Below are positions 13,000-22,839 of a stretch of DNA of 64,000 nt, piece after piece; position 1 is the stretch's first letter, and every line of letters starts with the position of its first letter. The stretch lies in assembly GCA_039000515.1 (NCBI GenBank), contig JBCFYV010000012.1, positions 40,565,505 through 40,629,504 on the forward strand, given 5' to 3'. Source of the stretch: Timema cristinae (lineage: Eukaryota; Arthropoda; Insecta; Phasmatodea; Timematidae). The notes beneath the pieces were generated by a model. The model saw only the letters and a program-made list of their open reading frames with translations. It made no database searches and had not been told where the DNA came from. The position numbers and the translations under genes were made by a program.

Positions 13000-13676
13000 T
13001 ACAATACAAAAATATACTTTCTTTGAAATTATCATATTGTGTTCCCAATATTTTGTTGTTAAAATCCTACATGTATTTTAGTGCAATATCAACTAATTTG
13101 ATACATGGTAATATATACCTAGCTATACACACTATATGTGTACGAATATCAATTAGTCAAAACATATCAATTTTATAAATTCATTTTTATTAGATATTTA
13201 TTTTGTCTACTGATCCATAGCATCAGATATGAGCCGTTCCATGCTTATTTTTCCACTAATTGAAACATACAAGTTTTTATAGGAGTAATATCTGCATATG
13301 ATTCAATATCAGTCCATATATGAGGCTATACGATCCGACGCTAGGCGCACTGTAACATAAGTATTTTTAAAATAAATTAAATAGTGTAATTATCTTGTCT
13401 CATAAGTGAGGTGTTGTATTATTTGAAGAGAGTTTTGTACTATTTTTTCCAAATTAAGAAAAAAACTTATTGTGATTTGATACAAAAATCCAAACTGATA
13501 ATTGCAAAATAAAACCAATTTCTTAAATTAAACATGCGAAATCATATTGCGCCTCATTACATGCTGTGAAAGCATCCATAGTTTCTATATTTTGTGTTTT
13601 TTTATGTCTATAAAAATTGAAGCTTATTCAAACATGTTCAATTTTTTATATTTTTATTACAATTTAATTGGGTTTC
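13000..13676. other. AT-rich sequence, nothing recognised
   Basis: No supported feature. The short ORFs are without motif. Confidence 0.5.
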
Positions 13677-13688
13677 CTTAATGTTCTT

Positions 13689-13950
13689 ACCCGCCTTGGT
13701 TGTGTAGTTGGCTAACGCGCTTTTCGTGTTGAGCTCGACTGCTGAGGACGGGGAGATCGAGGTTCGAATCTCGGTCGGGTGAACTGGGGGTGGTTTATCC
13801 TAAATGGTTCTCCATTCTCCCTATACGCAAATGCGGGTTCACTTCCTTTGATTCAACCTTCCCAATACCTAAATCCATTTACGTAATTAGTACTTAAAGC
13901 GTATAACCCGAACGGGTAGTAAGACGCGGTGCTAAATATTATATTATAAA
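13689..13950 (+). mobile_element. SINE family A, near-intact copy with TSD
   Basis: One of the best family A copies. A-box-like GTGTAGTTGGCTAACGCG, B-box GAGGTTCGAATCTC, conserved body (GGGGGTGGTTTATCC; CAAATGCGGGTTCACTTCC) and the full tail with an intact ACCCGAACGGGT hairpin and GACGCGGTGCTAA. The 12-bp TSD CTTAATGTTCTT at 13677-13688 and 13951-13962 is exact. The wide spacing between the boxes (about 60 bp) suggests descent from a tRNA with a long variable arm, but I cannot name the tRNA. Confidence 0.92.
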
Positions 13951-14029
13951 CTTAATGTTCTTTCTTAAACTGATAACATAAGTCACACGATGTATACCTG
14001 AATCTTAGGATTATATATGATTAAAGGAA

Positions 14030-14275
14030 CCTCTATATTAATCACGGAATGTAGCTAAGTCATATGATATATTTCTAAATCATAGGACACATATCTAGCT
14101 CGTGTTACATCTATCTAAGTCATATCACGTTCAAGTCACGGGTCATCTATATACATCACAAAATGACTAAACCCTAGGATGTATTTCTAAATACGAGGAC
14201 ACCTATCTAAGTCACATGACGTTTATCTAAATCATAGCGAACAATTTAAGTCAATGGATGTCAATAGAAATAATA
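14030..14275. repeat. degenerate short tandem repeat (minisatellite)
   Basis: About eight or nine imperfect units of roughly 20-28 bp built around TATCTAAGTCA(C/T)A(T/G)GA and TTTCTAAATCATAGGACAC. Unit length varies and units are well diverged, so this is an old array. Immediately before a SINE B insertion. Confidence 0.6.
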
Positions 14276-14331
14276 GAATGCCTACTTATGGCACAAAACA
14301 CAAAGTTAATTGATCACATATTTTAAAAGTC

Positions 14332-14605
14332 GGGTGACCTGGTGGTCTAGAGGTAAGGTGTCAGACTTCTGTGCTGGCAGCCGGGGTTCAATCCTCGGTC
14401 CCGGCACAGATTTATCTGATTTCCAAACCCTTCCTACACCTTTGACAAGACATCTTGTGAATGTGTGGAATGCCAGGTCACCACCGTGGTTCGGATTCCA
14501 CGTTAAACTGTAGGTCCTTCATTTCATCTCACAATCATCCTACCATTACACATTAGCGTAAGTGCGCATAACCCGAACGGGTAGTAAGACGCGGTGCTAA
14601 TAATA
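14332..14605 (+). mobile_element. SINE family B, full-length copy with TSD
   Basis: tRNA-derived SINE. Head: GGTGACCTGGTGGTCTAG, GTAAGGTGTCAGAC, B-box GGGGTTCAATCC, CGGTCCCGGCAC; the A-box resembles that of tRNA-Glu. Body: CAGATTTATCTGATTTCC and CCGTGGTTCGGATTCC. Tail: CATTAGCGTAAGTGCG, hairpin ACCCGAACGGGT, GACGCGGTGCTAA, (TAA)n. The 14-bp TSD ATATTTTAAAAGTC is exact at 14318-14331 and 14606-14619. A 67-codon ORF across the SINE is not a gene. Confidence 0.93.
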
Positions 14606-14619
14606 ATATTTTAAAAGTC

Positions 14620-15625
14620 CCAATTATAATAACATTTATTTTGCATTTTCCGTTTTCCTTTGTGAAATTTTACGTATTTCTACATCCAACTCATTTAATG
14701 GCAAAGTCTGTTAAGACTTTGAAGGAAATTTACTACTTCTTTTTATATATTAATAGATTTCAATGTAACCAAGAATTATTGTTATTTGACTTAGTGATAC
14801 GATACACATAAGTTTGTATTATTCTTTTGTTAATACCAAGTTAATATCGAATTTCCAACGCTTGAAGACAAAATGAGAACTGGAGGCAGTCCAAAAAATT
14901 CAGTATTTTTTATTTGTATTTTTTCCTCACTCTAGCATTTCTATTTTTAGGATGAAAGCATACTTTAATGTTTATTCTCTTTTGCTTGAAGCAATTTTAT
15001 TTAAATTCCGTAGAAAAAAAGTTAGCTTTTCTTTCATTCTTTGACAAGATTAAAGCTAGTGTTTGAACGCAATGTTAGTTCAACTTGTGTCACTTTTATT
15101 TTTTCCTTTCAAAGGGATATTTTATATATATTTTTTTTTGCTACGGGGAAAGTTGTTTATTTTTAAAAAAATCATCAAAACTTGAAAGAGTTCGGACATT
15201 TTGTTTGTCTCTTTAACTTCTAGAGGTGGGGATTGTTATTTTATTGAGAATGGCTTAAACTAGCATTTTCTTAGATATACTCTATTACAACTTTATTGTT
15301 CAGAAGTTGTAGCACTGACAATGTTATTAGTTAGTTTTCAATAAATATATAAAACACTTTAACTAACTATTTACTCTAATATATCTTTCAATTGGACATA
15401 TATTAGACATAATATAAAATATAGGGGCGTCACTCTTAAGCATTCCACTTGAGAGAGTAAAAATAATCTTAATTTCCCTCGTATAGTTTTGACGGTGTCT
15501 GTCGACGACCTTTTTTCTTTAGACCACTTGATGTTCAATTACGAAAACCAACTCACGTCACTAAAACAATGAATAATTATTGCTCTCATCATGTTAGGAA
15601 ACAATATACCCAAAATACAACACTT
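14620..15625. other. AT-rich sequence, nothing recognised
   Basis: No supported feature. Confidence 0.5.
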
Positions 15626-15637
15626 TTTAGTACCGTT

Positions 15638-15789
15638 ATGTGGGGAATGCCAGGCCTCCACCGTGGTTCGGATTCCACGTTAAACTGTAGGTCCTTCATT
15701 TCATCTCACAATCACCCTACCATTACACATTAGCGTAAGTGCGTATAACCCGAACGGGTAGTAAGACGCATTGCTAATAATAATAATAA
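15638..15789 (+). mobile_element. SINE family B, headless copy with its own TSD
   Basis: Carries only the body and tail of SINE B, starting at ATGTGGGGAATGCC and running to the (TAA)n tract; the tRNA head and the first body block are absent. It is flanked by an exact 12-bp TSD TTTAGTACCGTT (15626-15637 and 15790-15801), so it inserted in this short form and was not cut later. The headless copy at 47709-47864 starts at almost the same base. Confidence 0.93.
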
Positions 15790-15801
15790 TTTAGTACCGT
15801 T

Positions 15802-16709
15802 GGTAAAGGTGATAATCTACGATGCAAAATTAAGAGATAATACAAATAAACATTATAATAGCTATTCTACCCTTCTCCAAAATCCCTTACTATGACATCT
15901 CTTTTTGATTGTAGAACTAAAATTATATTTGGATAATATAAAAATAGTTAAATAAAATTAATATTAAAGTTTAACAATTTAAATATAACACAACAAAATT
16001 AAAATAGTTGAGTTACTTAAAAAATATTATCTAAAGTCTTCAATTAAAAATAGGAATTCAACAGAAAAAATTGTTCTCATAAGGATGCATTTACTAAAAT
16101 ATATTGTTACTTTTGATGTATTTAATACTAATACAAATATAGATATAGATTATTGTTTTAAAATATCTTGTAATGTTCGAGGAGCTCTCCTTTAATGTCC
16201 TAGGTCACCATTAATATATTCAGATGACAAAATTTACTAGTGTATGATGGAATGTTCTGCTCTCAACAATGTTGAAATATTAATCTCTCAAAGTAAAAAT
16301 ATTATGTTCAAAATTGTTTACAAATTCTGACCTTTATATAGTTTATCTTTCCATAAATTATATGTTCAATTTTAACTTTAGGACTTTTCCTTTTTTTGAA
16401 AACAACATATTTTATCTAAACGAGAATTCACCCTATGTTTGAGGATTTTAAAACTCTTTGCATAGGATCACCTTCTAGAAATTTTTGAGAAAAAATAAAA
16501 ATAGACTCAAATTTATTTTCAAAATATTCTAAATTAACAATTTAAAAGCTTTCCATCCAAGCACACACCTATACAAAACTTCTTTAAAAAACTTCTTTAA
16601 AAAACTTCCAATAATTAATTTTAAAGATAATCAAATTTAACAACAGATAAATACAAATAAATATAAATATTATGAATAAACAATACAATAGTTGAATTTC
16701 TTATTATGA
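15802..16709. other. AT-rich sequence, nothing recognised
   Basis: Very AT-rich; contains a short duplicated CTTCTTTAAAAAA pair near 16580-16606. No gene seen. Confidence 0.5.
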
Positions 16710-16800
16710 AATTGAAAAATGACTTGTGGATACGGGAATCGAGTCTGGGACCTTTGGCTTAGTACACCAATGTTCTTACCACTGTGCTATCCAGGATTCG
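16710..16800 (-). repeat. tRNA-like sequence (copy 1)
   Basis: Minus strand reads CCTGGATAGCACAGTGGTAA (A-box region), GTACTAAGCCAAAGGTCCC and GACTCGATTCCCGTATCC (B-box), then GTCATTTTTCAATTT. The same 3' extension follows the tRNA-like sequence at 17054, so the two are one family, probably a very short tRNA-derived SINE or retroposed tRNA. Stems have mismatches, so it is not called as a working tRNA. Confidence 0.6.
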
Positions 16801-16991
16801 TGCCGTGCCCAGGGCCATTCCTCACTAAGGCAGAGTCTATGATGGACGTGCGGAAATCGTCGGCTAAAAATATATTTTTTTATTTTTATTAATATCATAA
16901 TATATCAGATAACGCAGCCACCTTCGACTCGGTAGTTGGCTTAATGCGGCCACTTGTACAATTATTAGAACTGTACAGGATTGCATATTTA

Positions 16992-17213
16992 AGAATCAAA
17001 TAGCCAAAGCTATTATTTATGTTTTTGAGTGAGGATTACTCCATATAGATCTAGAATCCTGGATAGCTCAGTGGTAAGAGCATCGGTGTACTAAAGCAAA
17101 GGTACCTGGTTCGATTCCCATGTCCAGGTGTCATTTTTCAATTTTCAGAATATGATATCTAAATGGAGTAATCCTCTCTAAATCGCATAAATAATAGCTT
17201 TAGATATTTGATC
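16992..17213. repeat. foldback structure with a tRNA-like core
   Basis: Arms at about 16995-17057 and 17148-17211 are inverted repeats of each other with only about ten differences. Both contain AAAGCTATTATTTATG (as reverse complement in the right arm) and GAGGATTACTCCAT. The loop between them is the tRNA-like sequence 17054-17131. This may be a MITE or foldback element that picked up a tRNA-derived insert, or the reverse. Confidence 0.65.
17054..17144 (+). repeat. tRNA-like sequence (copy 2)
   Basis: A-box TAGCTCAGTGGTAAGAGC and B-box GGTTCGATTCC are near consensus. The ends TCCTGGA and TCCAGGT can pair over six of seven positions as an acceptor stem and the D-arm GCTC/GAGC is intact. The anticodon and T stems have mismatches, and the GTCATTTTTCAATTT extension is shared with copy 1. 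Best read as a tRNA-derived repeat or tRNA pseudogene. Confidence 0.6.
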
Positions 17214-18095
17214 CAACAATAGTTTGTCATAAAGTCATCGAGTATTAAGATTATAAACGTCATATTATAATACTTTGAAATGCCCACGAAAAAATCAATT
17301 GTTCTTCAAATAACATTAAGTTTATTTCAGCTTGACTAACTTCAAGGTCCATATCATGCCAGTATCGCTTCCTTTAAAATAACCAATATGTATTATTTTA
17401 TAACTACTATAATTACGAAAAGGACCGCTAAAAATTTGTGTTTTCTTCTTTCCATACCAAAATATTAGACGTGTTTTCATTCAAAGATGATGGAACCAAA
17501 CATAGCCAAAATAAATAAAAAAATATCAGATGTTATAGAAATTAAGTAAGTAAAATTATTTTAAAATATAATATACTTATAGAGTAAGAAAATTTTGACA
17601 GAAATAACACATTACATTGTATTATATTCACTTAGAGCAAGGAAACTAAAATACACATTGTGTGGTCAATGGCGGAATTAAAAATAAACAATAATAAAAT
17701 AACCTAATCTGTAAATTGGAACACAGTCAGGGTGAGGTTATAAAATTAAAAATAAAGTCACCACGCGTCTCACAGATAATCTAGAACATATACAATCTCC
17801 CTATTAATTGTAAGTGTATTGTAATTGTATATAGGACTAGGGCCGAAAACATTTCACCAATTGTGCTAAAGCATTGTATTGAGGGTTATCATTAGGTCCC
17901 CGAGAGTGATTTTTGGAATTATATATCAAACCTTAAAACTAAGGGCACTGTAGGTCATAAAGATAAAAAGTTAATTTTCTCTAAATACACTATAAAGATT
18001 TGGATTTAATTTAGTATCTAGACACTGTTTAACATTACAAACAAAATGGCAGTTTGTATTTTCCCATGAAAATTACTTTAATAACGCTTTAAAGA
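17214..18095. other. AT-rich sequence, nothing recognised
   Basis: No supported feature. Confidence 0.5.
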
Positions 18096-18099
18096 TGCA

Positions 18100-18260
18100 T
18101 AAATGTCCAATTTTGATTTTATATCCGCAGCTATTTTAGATAAGAAATAAGTTATCACTGTAAAGTTTTAGTACTGTTAAAATTTAAAATATATCTATCT
18201 GGAATGCATTTCTATAAAACTGATAGTTTCTGAGCTATGATTAAAGATATACATTATTTT
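18100..18260 (-). repeat. dispersed repeat F, fragment
   Basis: Minus strand resembles the core of repeat F (CTCAGAAACTATCAGTTTT versus CTCAGAAACTGTTGGTTTT at 35,860). Only the core block is recognisable. Confidence 0.4.
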
Positions 18261-18424
18261 ATGGAGCAATTTGAAATATGAAATTGATTGTTATAGATTT
18301 TCGTGGACAGAGATGATTCCTTACTTAATGTTTCTTTATCAGTAGCATGGTAACATGTATGCTCTTTGTTGGAGTGTTTCTGCATCAGTTTATAATATTT
18401 TGTTTAACAAACTGTACGAGTGTT

Positions 18425-18490
18425 TAGTAAATAAATTTATTTTAAGACTAAGCGAATATCCCGAGTGGTTAGTTAGACACTGTTAAAACA
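18425..18490 (+). repeat. SINE A/B tail relic
   Basis: AGCGAATATCCCGAGTGGTT followed by AGTTAGACACTGTTAAAA matches the shared A/B tail with several changes. No head or body precedes it. Confidence 0.4.
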
Positions 18491-19435
18491 AAAATTATCA
18501 AGGAGAGAGAAAGTTTGTAATGCTCCGCACCATTTAATTTACTTTCTAATTTGGCATAATGGGCCAAACATCAAATTACAAAGTAGTCATTGCTTTCACT
18601 ATCTACTTATGGTTATAATTTTTTCTAAACATTGTTTTTTGGTATGTGTATGGTTCAGGGACCTAAAAGAGATCCCTATGTAAACCTTGTTAAGACTTTT
18701 ATTTATTTGCAAATAATATTCTACTTTTTATAACATAACCAACGTGGTTGAGCCGTAATAATAATAAACAGAAGCGTTACAAGCAGTTTAAATGTAAGCA
18801 ACACAGAGTTGACAAACACTGGAAAAGATTGACCCAATTGAATTAGTGATTTTTAAACTAGGCTACAAATTATAGTCATAGAGAAATTTAAATTCATTAA
18901 TTTTATCTTTTACTAATTGATTCCCAAAAAGTTAAACATTCATTAGGTGCTGTTTAATTTACCAATTATGTATTCGCAATTGACTATTTTACATAAAATA
19001 TTGTAATTGGTTCTCCTACCTACAAATGAACAATAAAATGCGTACTATTGATTTCAAAACTCTATAAAAACATTCTCAATTATTGGCCACAAACAATGAA
19101 AATAAAATAGTAACTAAATTCTTGTATGATTCTCATGGATTGTCCTTAATCTGTTGCCATGGCAACGCGATCAAGAGGCAATGAATGACTCTTCACTCGT
19201 CTGGCCTCATGTTACTTTACCAATAATAATAGCCATACAAATTATCCTTTATGTAACGTTAGCATTTCATTCACATTTGAAGTGTTCATATCCTGGGAAA
19301 AGGTTAAAGTACAAATAGCTTTAAAAATACACTTTGTTTTGATACTATAGATACACTGAAAAGCTTGGGATGTATGTGATTAAAACACGTTGTCGGTATC
19401 GTCACTACATCATTAGTATTTGTAATTCTCAAAAT
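18490..19435. other. AT-rich sequence, nothing recognised
   Basis: No supported feature. Confidence 0.5.
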
Positions 19436-19437
19436 CT

Positions 19438-19680
19438 CAGCTCATTTGGTAGCATGTCTATCTACTAAGCTAGAAAAACGTCTTAGGGTTTGATTTCTGG
19501 CGTGTTCGAAAAATGTATTATTGGTGAAATGTAGGTTCCATCTTTCACGGTAGTAAACTAACGGCCGGGGGCTGTGTGTTTTTTCTGTTATATATTTAAG
19601 ACAGTTTATAAGTGATGTGCTTATATAATAAGTTGGATCAGAAAGTGCACGTTAAATACATACAAATAAATAGTATGAAA
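19438..19680 (+). mobile_element. SINE family D
   Basis: Head CTCATTTGGTAGCATGTC with TCTACTAAGCTA, B-box-like GGGTTTGATTTCTGG, body ATTGGTGAAATGTAGG and tail ATCAGAAAGTGCACG plus TTAAATACATACAAATAAAT. Head and body match the minus-strand copy at 10,836-11,088, the tail matches family C. Diverged; no TSD seen. Confidence 0.7.
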
Positions 19681-19794
19681 ATCCACAATAAATTTCTAGT
19701 TCCATTATATAAAAATGTAGATGAATACTTGTGATTTACGTGAAACTAAATAACTTACACTAGCAAACCCGAATAAAAATTATGCTATTCTTAC

Positions 19795-20100
19795 GTAAAA
19801 CATATTATGACTACCATTTTTAAATTTTATAAATTTACTTTTAAAGGAATAAAGTCCTCATTTGTATCTTTGGACCAAATAAAAGGTCTCTATTGGGTCC
19901 ACAAGGGTCAACATCTCATATTAAAATTTGGACTTCCGGTTACAATTTTAGACATTTTACTAGGGATTGCACAAGCTCAGGTCATCGCATTGCTATTAAA
20001 TTACCTATTTAAAAAATTTAACCAATAAAATAGGTAAATATTGTCTATTGAGTCTAAAATAATTAAGGCATATAATTGCTATACTGTGACAAACAAGGCT
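19795..20100 (+). repeat. dispersed repeat F, 5' module
   Basis: Homologous over about 280 bp to 35,440-35,700: shared blocks include GTCCTCATTTGTAT, CCACAAGGGTCAACA, GACTTCCGGTT/CAACTTCCGGTT and GCTATTAAATT. At 35 kb the same module continues into the rest of repeat F, here it stops. A 73-codon ORF lies in it but is not conserved in the other copy. Confidence 0.65.
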
Positions 20101-22100
20101 TTCAGACCTAATCAAACCTGCTACAGAAGATGGATTAATTCATCGAAAGGTTGCCAATATCCACTAGTCACTCGCCCAACATGGAAAGCTATTTAATCAT
20201 TAGTTCTTAAATGTTTTGCTCTTTTGTCATTATTTATTCTTTAAATGGTATTATTATATTAATGGTAGCTATTTGTTAAAATATGTTTAAGTCCTGTTTT
20301 TTTTACTAACGTAGCTCTCTGGTCCGAACGTAGTATCGAGGAACTTTGGGAAAGATCTCTATGATCTTGCGATTAATTTTAAATGCATTCATAGAACTGA
20401 CATAGAGTTAATTAACCTCAGCTACATAAAATGCATTAAGGTTTGTCAGTTCTGTTTTTAGTAATTTATGTTTATTTATGATCTCTTTCGTTCTATAATC
20501 ATATATTATTTTATTATGTTTTGTTACATTTAAGATGTTTAAAGAACCCCTTGCCATTCTCATAATGAATTAAAAAATATTATGTATTATGTCTATGACC
20601 ATCTGGGTTGGAGAAAGACAATCCCAGAAAGTGTTGCATCTCAACTTTATTAATAATTATATTACTTTGTGTTTGTCTATTACATGATATGATTGACACG
20701 TGGTCATTGCATTACTTGGGTTGTTGCTTTAATAAAAACAAGCAGCCATTTTAATAGATATATAATTATTATAATTAACAATATTTCAACTCTATGCACA
20801 TAGCCATGAACTTATTAACGTTATCGTGACTCACTACCCAACACGTCTGCACCCTTGCCGTCCTTTTCTTCGAGTGTCCTTGAGCCTCACCCTAGCGTTC
20901 AACAAGTCTCGCAGCTTTTCCCAGTCACTTTCCTACCCTCTCTTCAACCATGACTAATGGACAGCCTTCCCCACACCATATTTCCAATAGTAAACCTCAG
21001 TTATACAATCTTAACAATGTATATTCACCCTTACATCTGCACATAAGAAACCTACACCTATTTAGAAACATATCCTTATAAAATTCAAAATACATAGTCA
21101 AATAAAATATTATTCCAACATTAGTTACATCAAAGGCTGTTCTAGGACTCCAAAAAGAAAATGCATTAAAGAATGCCGTATTCATTGTTTGTTTAAAGTG
21201 AAAATAAAATTTTAATTGAGTAATTTATCTAGTGCAGTGATATCATTATCGACTTTCAATGAAGAATATGTCTTAACAATTAGTAAAGGTATTACAATAA
21301 TGAACCCGCTGGGTAATCAACAACAAACCAACAAATTAGGTTGGCGGTTGCTTATTTATCATAACTCTACAATTAGTGAAGAGAATATAGAAGTTTTATT
21401 CTTTTCAAACTGGCAGTTTTTGTGGAGGGAGTAACAACCCACAAACCAGCAAGAGGAAGGTACTTTACATCGTGTAAACATATTGATTATTGAAAGGAGA
21501 TAATTCAAAAAGAGTATTCATCCCATAGTTATCAAATATTTAGCAAGATAACAAAAGGAGTCCATGTTTCCTTCTTAAAAAGCGTAACTTTTTCAACCAT
21601 ATTTGAGACTATATATGATCATGTTAAAAATAGCATCTAACGTGGTTTCGCGAGGCTTTAAAATTACCATATTGTTTCAATCTTTTAACTAAGTATTATA
21701 CTTCAACCAGAAACTAAACTCTATTCAATTCAAATATTTATTTATATGTATTGTTACCTAATCATCACTATTTATCGCCGGGGAGACGACTTGTGAATTG
21801 TTTGTATATTGTTTAATCTTAAGAGGGTAAGTATAATTATTTCATACTTTGTATCTCATTATTATGTAATGTCATCCATCTTAATTAACACTGGTACAGT
21901 TCTCTAAAAGTCTGACCTTTTATTTAATCAACAATATCTAGTTGTGTTCATGTACTACCTCCCTTTTTAATCTTTAGATCCTTTAACACCTGGTGGTCCA
22001 GAGATCAGTGACCGTATCTACCGGCGTTCATTGAGTAGTGTAAGCACTTTGAAGACGTCACAACAACAAAATCTGTACGCCCTGATATCGATCCACTCTA
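20100..22100. other. AT-rich; GC-richer pocket at 20,825-20,995
   Basis: No recognisable gene. The pocket at 20,825-20,995 is pyrimidine-rich and GC-richer than its surroundings but has no repeat partner in the window and no convincing ORF. Confidence 0.4.
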
Positions 22101-22114
22101 GGATAGGAGGATGT

Positions 22115-22526
22115 AGGGAAGGGTGTTTACAGTACAAACACTTCCCCTAAGAGGTTGAAGGAAAAAACAACGTTTTGAGAGACTTACTTTCTCTATGCGA
22201 TTATAGAGATTAGATCGTTAAAATTATAATATATCCGTACAACAAAAGATAACAAAATTATTTTAATATATTTACCAATATCTCAGAAATTATATGTTTT
22301 ATAAAAATATATTTCAAATAAAAGTTTTTAATTGTTGATAGTAGACCTACTACAATTTTTCTATGCAAAGTTATTTAGTATCTCAAATAGTTGCCGAGAT
22401 ATGGAAATTTCGGCATTTGTAAAGTGCCAAGAGTCATTTTCACGGGAAAATAAAAATACCCATTTTGTTTATAATCTTAATCGATGTCTATATACGAATC
22501 CTATTCAAAATCGTTACACCCGATTT

Positions 22527-22569
<43 letters not shown>

Positions 22570-22640
22570 CCCTTTTCGTTCTTTACTAAACTACTCTTAA
22601 TTTTGGGTTTAATTAGACACGGACAAACAGCAATGCAATT
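22115..22640 (+). repeat. dispersed repeat F, copy with (TA)n insert
   Basis: Aligns with 35,695-36,190: CCTAAGAGGTTGAAGG, AATATCTCAGAAATTATATG, GTTATTTAGTATCTC, GAGATATGGAAATTTC, CTTAATCGATGTCT and CTAAACTACTCTTAATTTT in the same order. A TA microsatellite (22,531-22,567) has grown inside it. Confidence 0.7.
22531..22567. repeat. (TA)n microsatellite
   Basis: Uninterrupted TA run of about 37 bp within repeat F. Confidence 0.95.
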
Positions 22641-22839
22641 TTATATATTTTTTATTCAAATAATTTAATCAGAATAACATAAATATGTAAATAATATACA
22701 GTACTATTCGATTTTCTATTGCCTATTGCAATGTGTCCATCCAGTCAATTTTGTCATCATGTGCCGAGCTAATTACCATTATCTCGCACAAGCAAATGGT
22801 TTCGTAGCCTCCTAAAGAAATAGTTAATATTTATTCAAT

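Noticed and set aside
17054..17131. Functional tRNA gene
   Set aside because: A and B boxes are good, but anticodon and T stems have several mismatches, and a diverged copy with the same 3' extension lies nearby.
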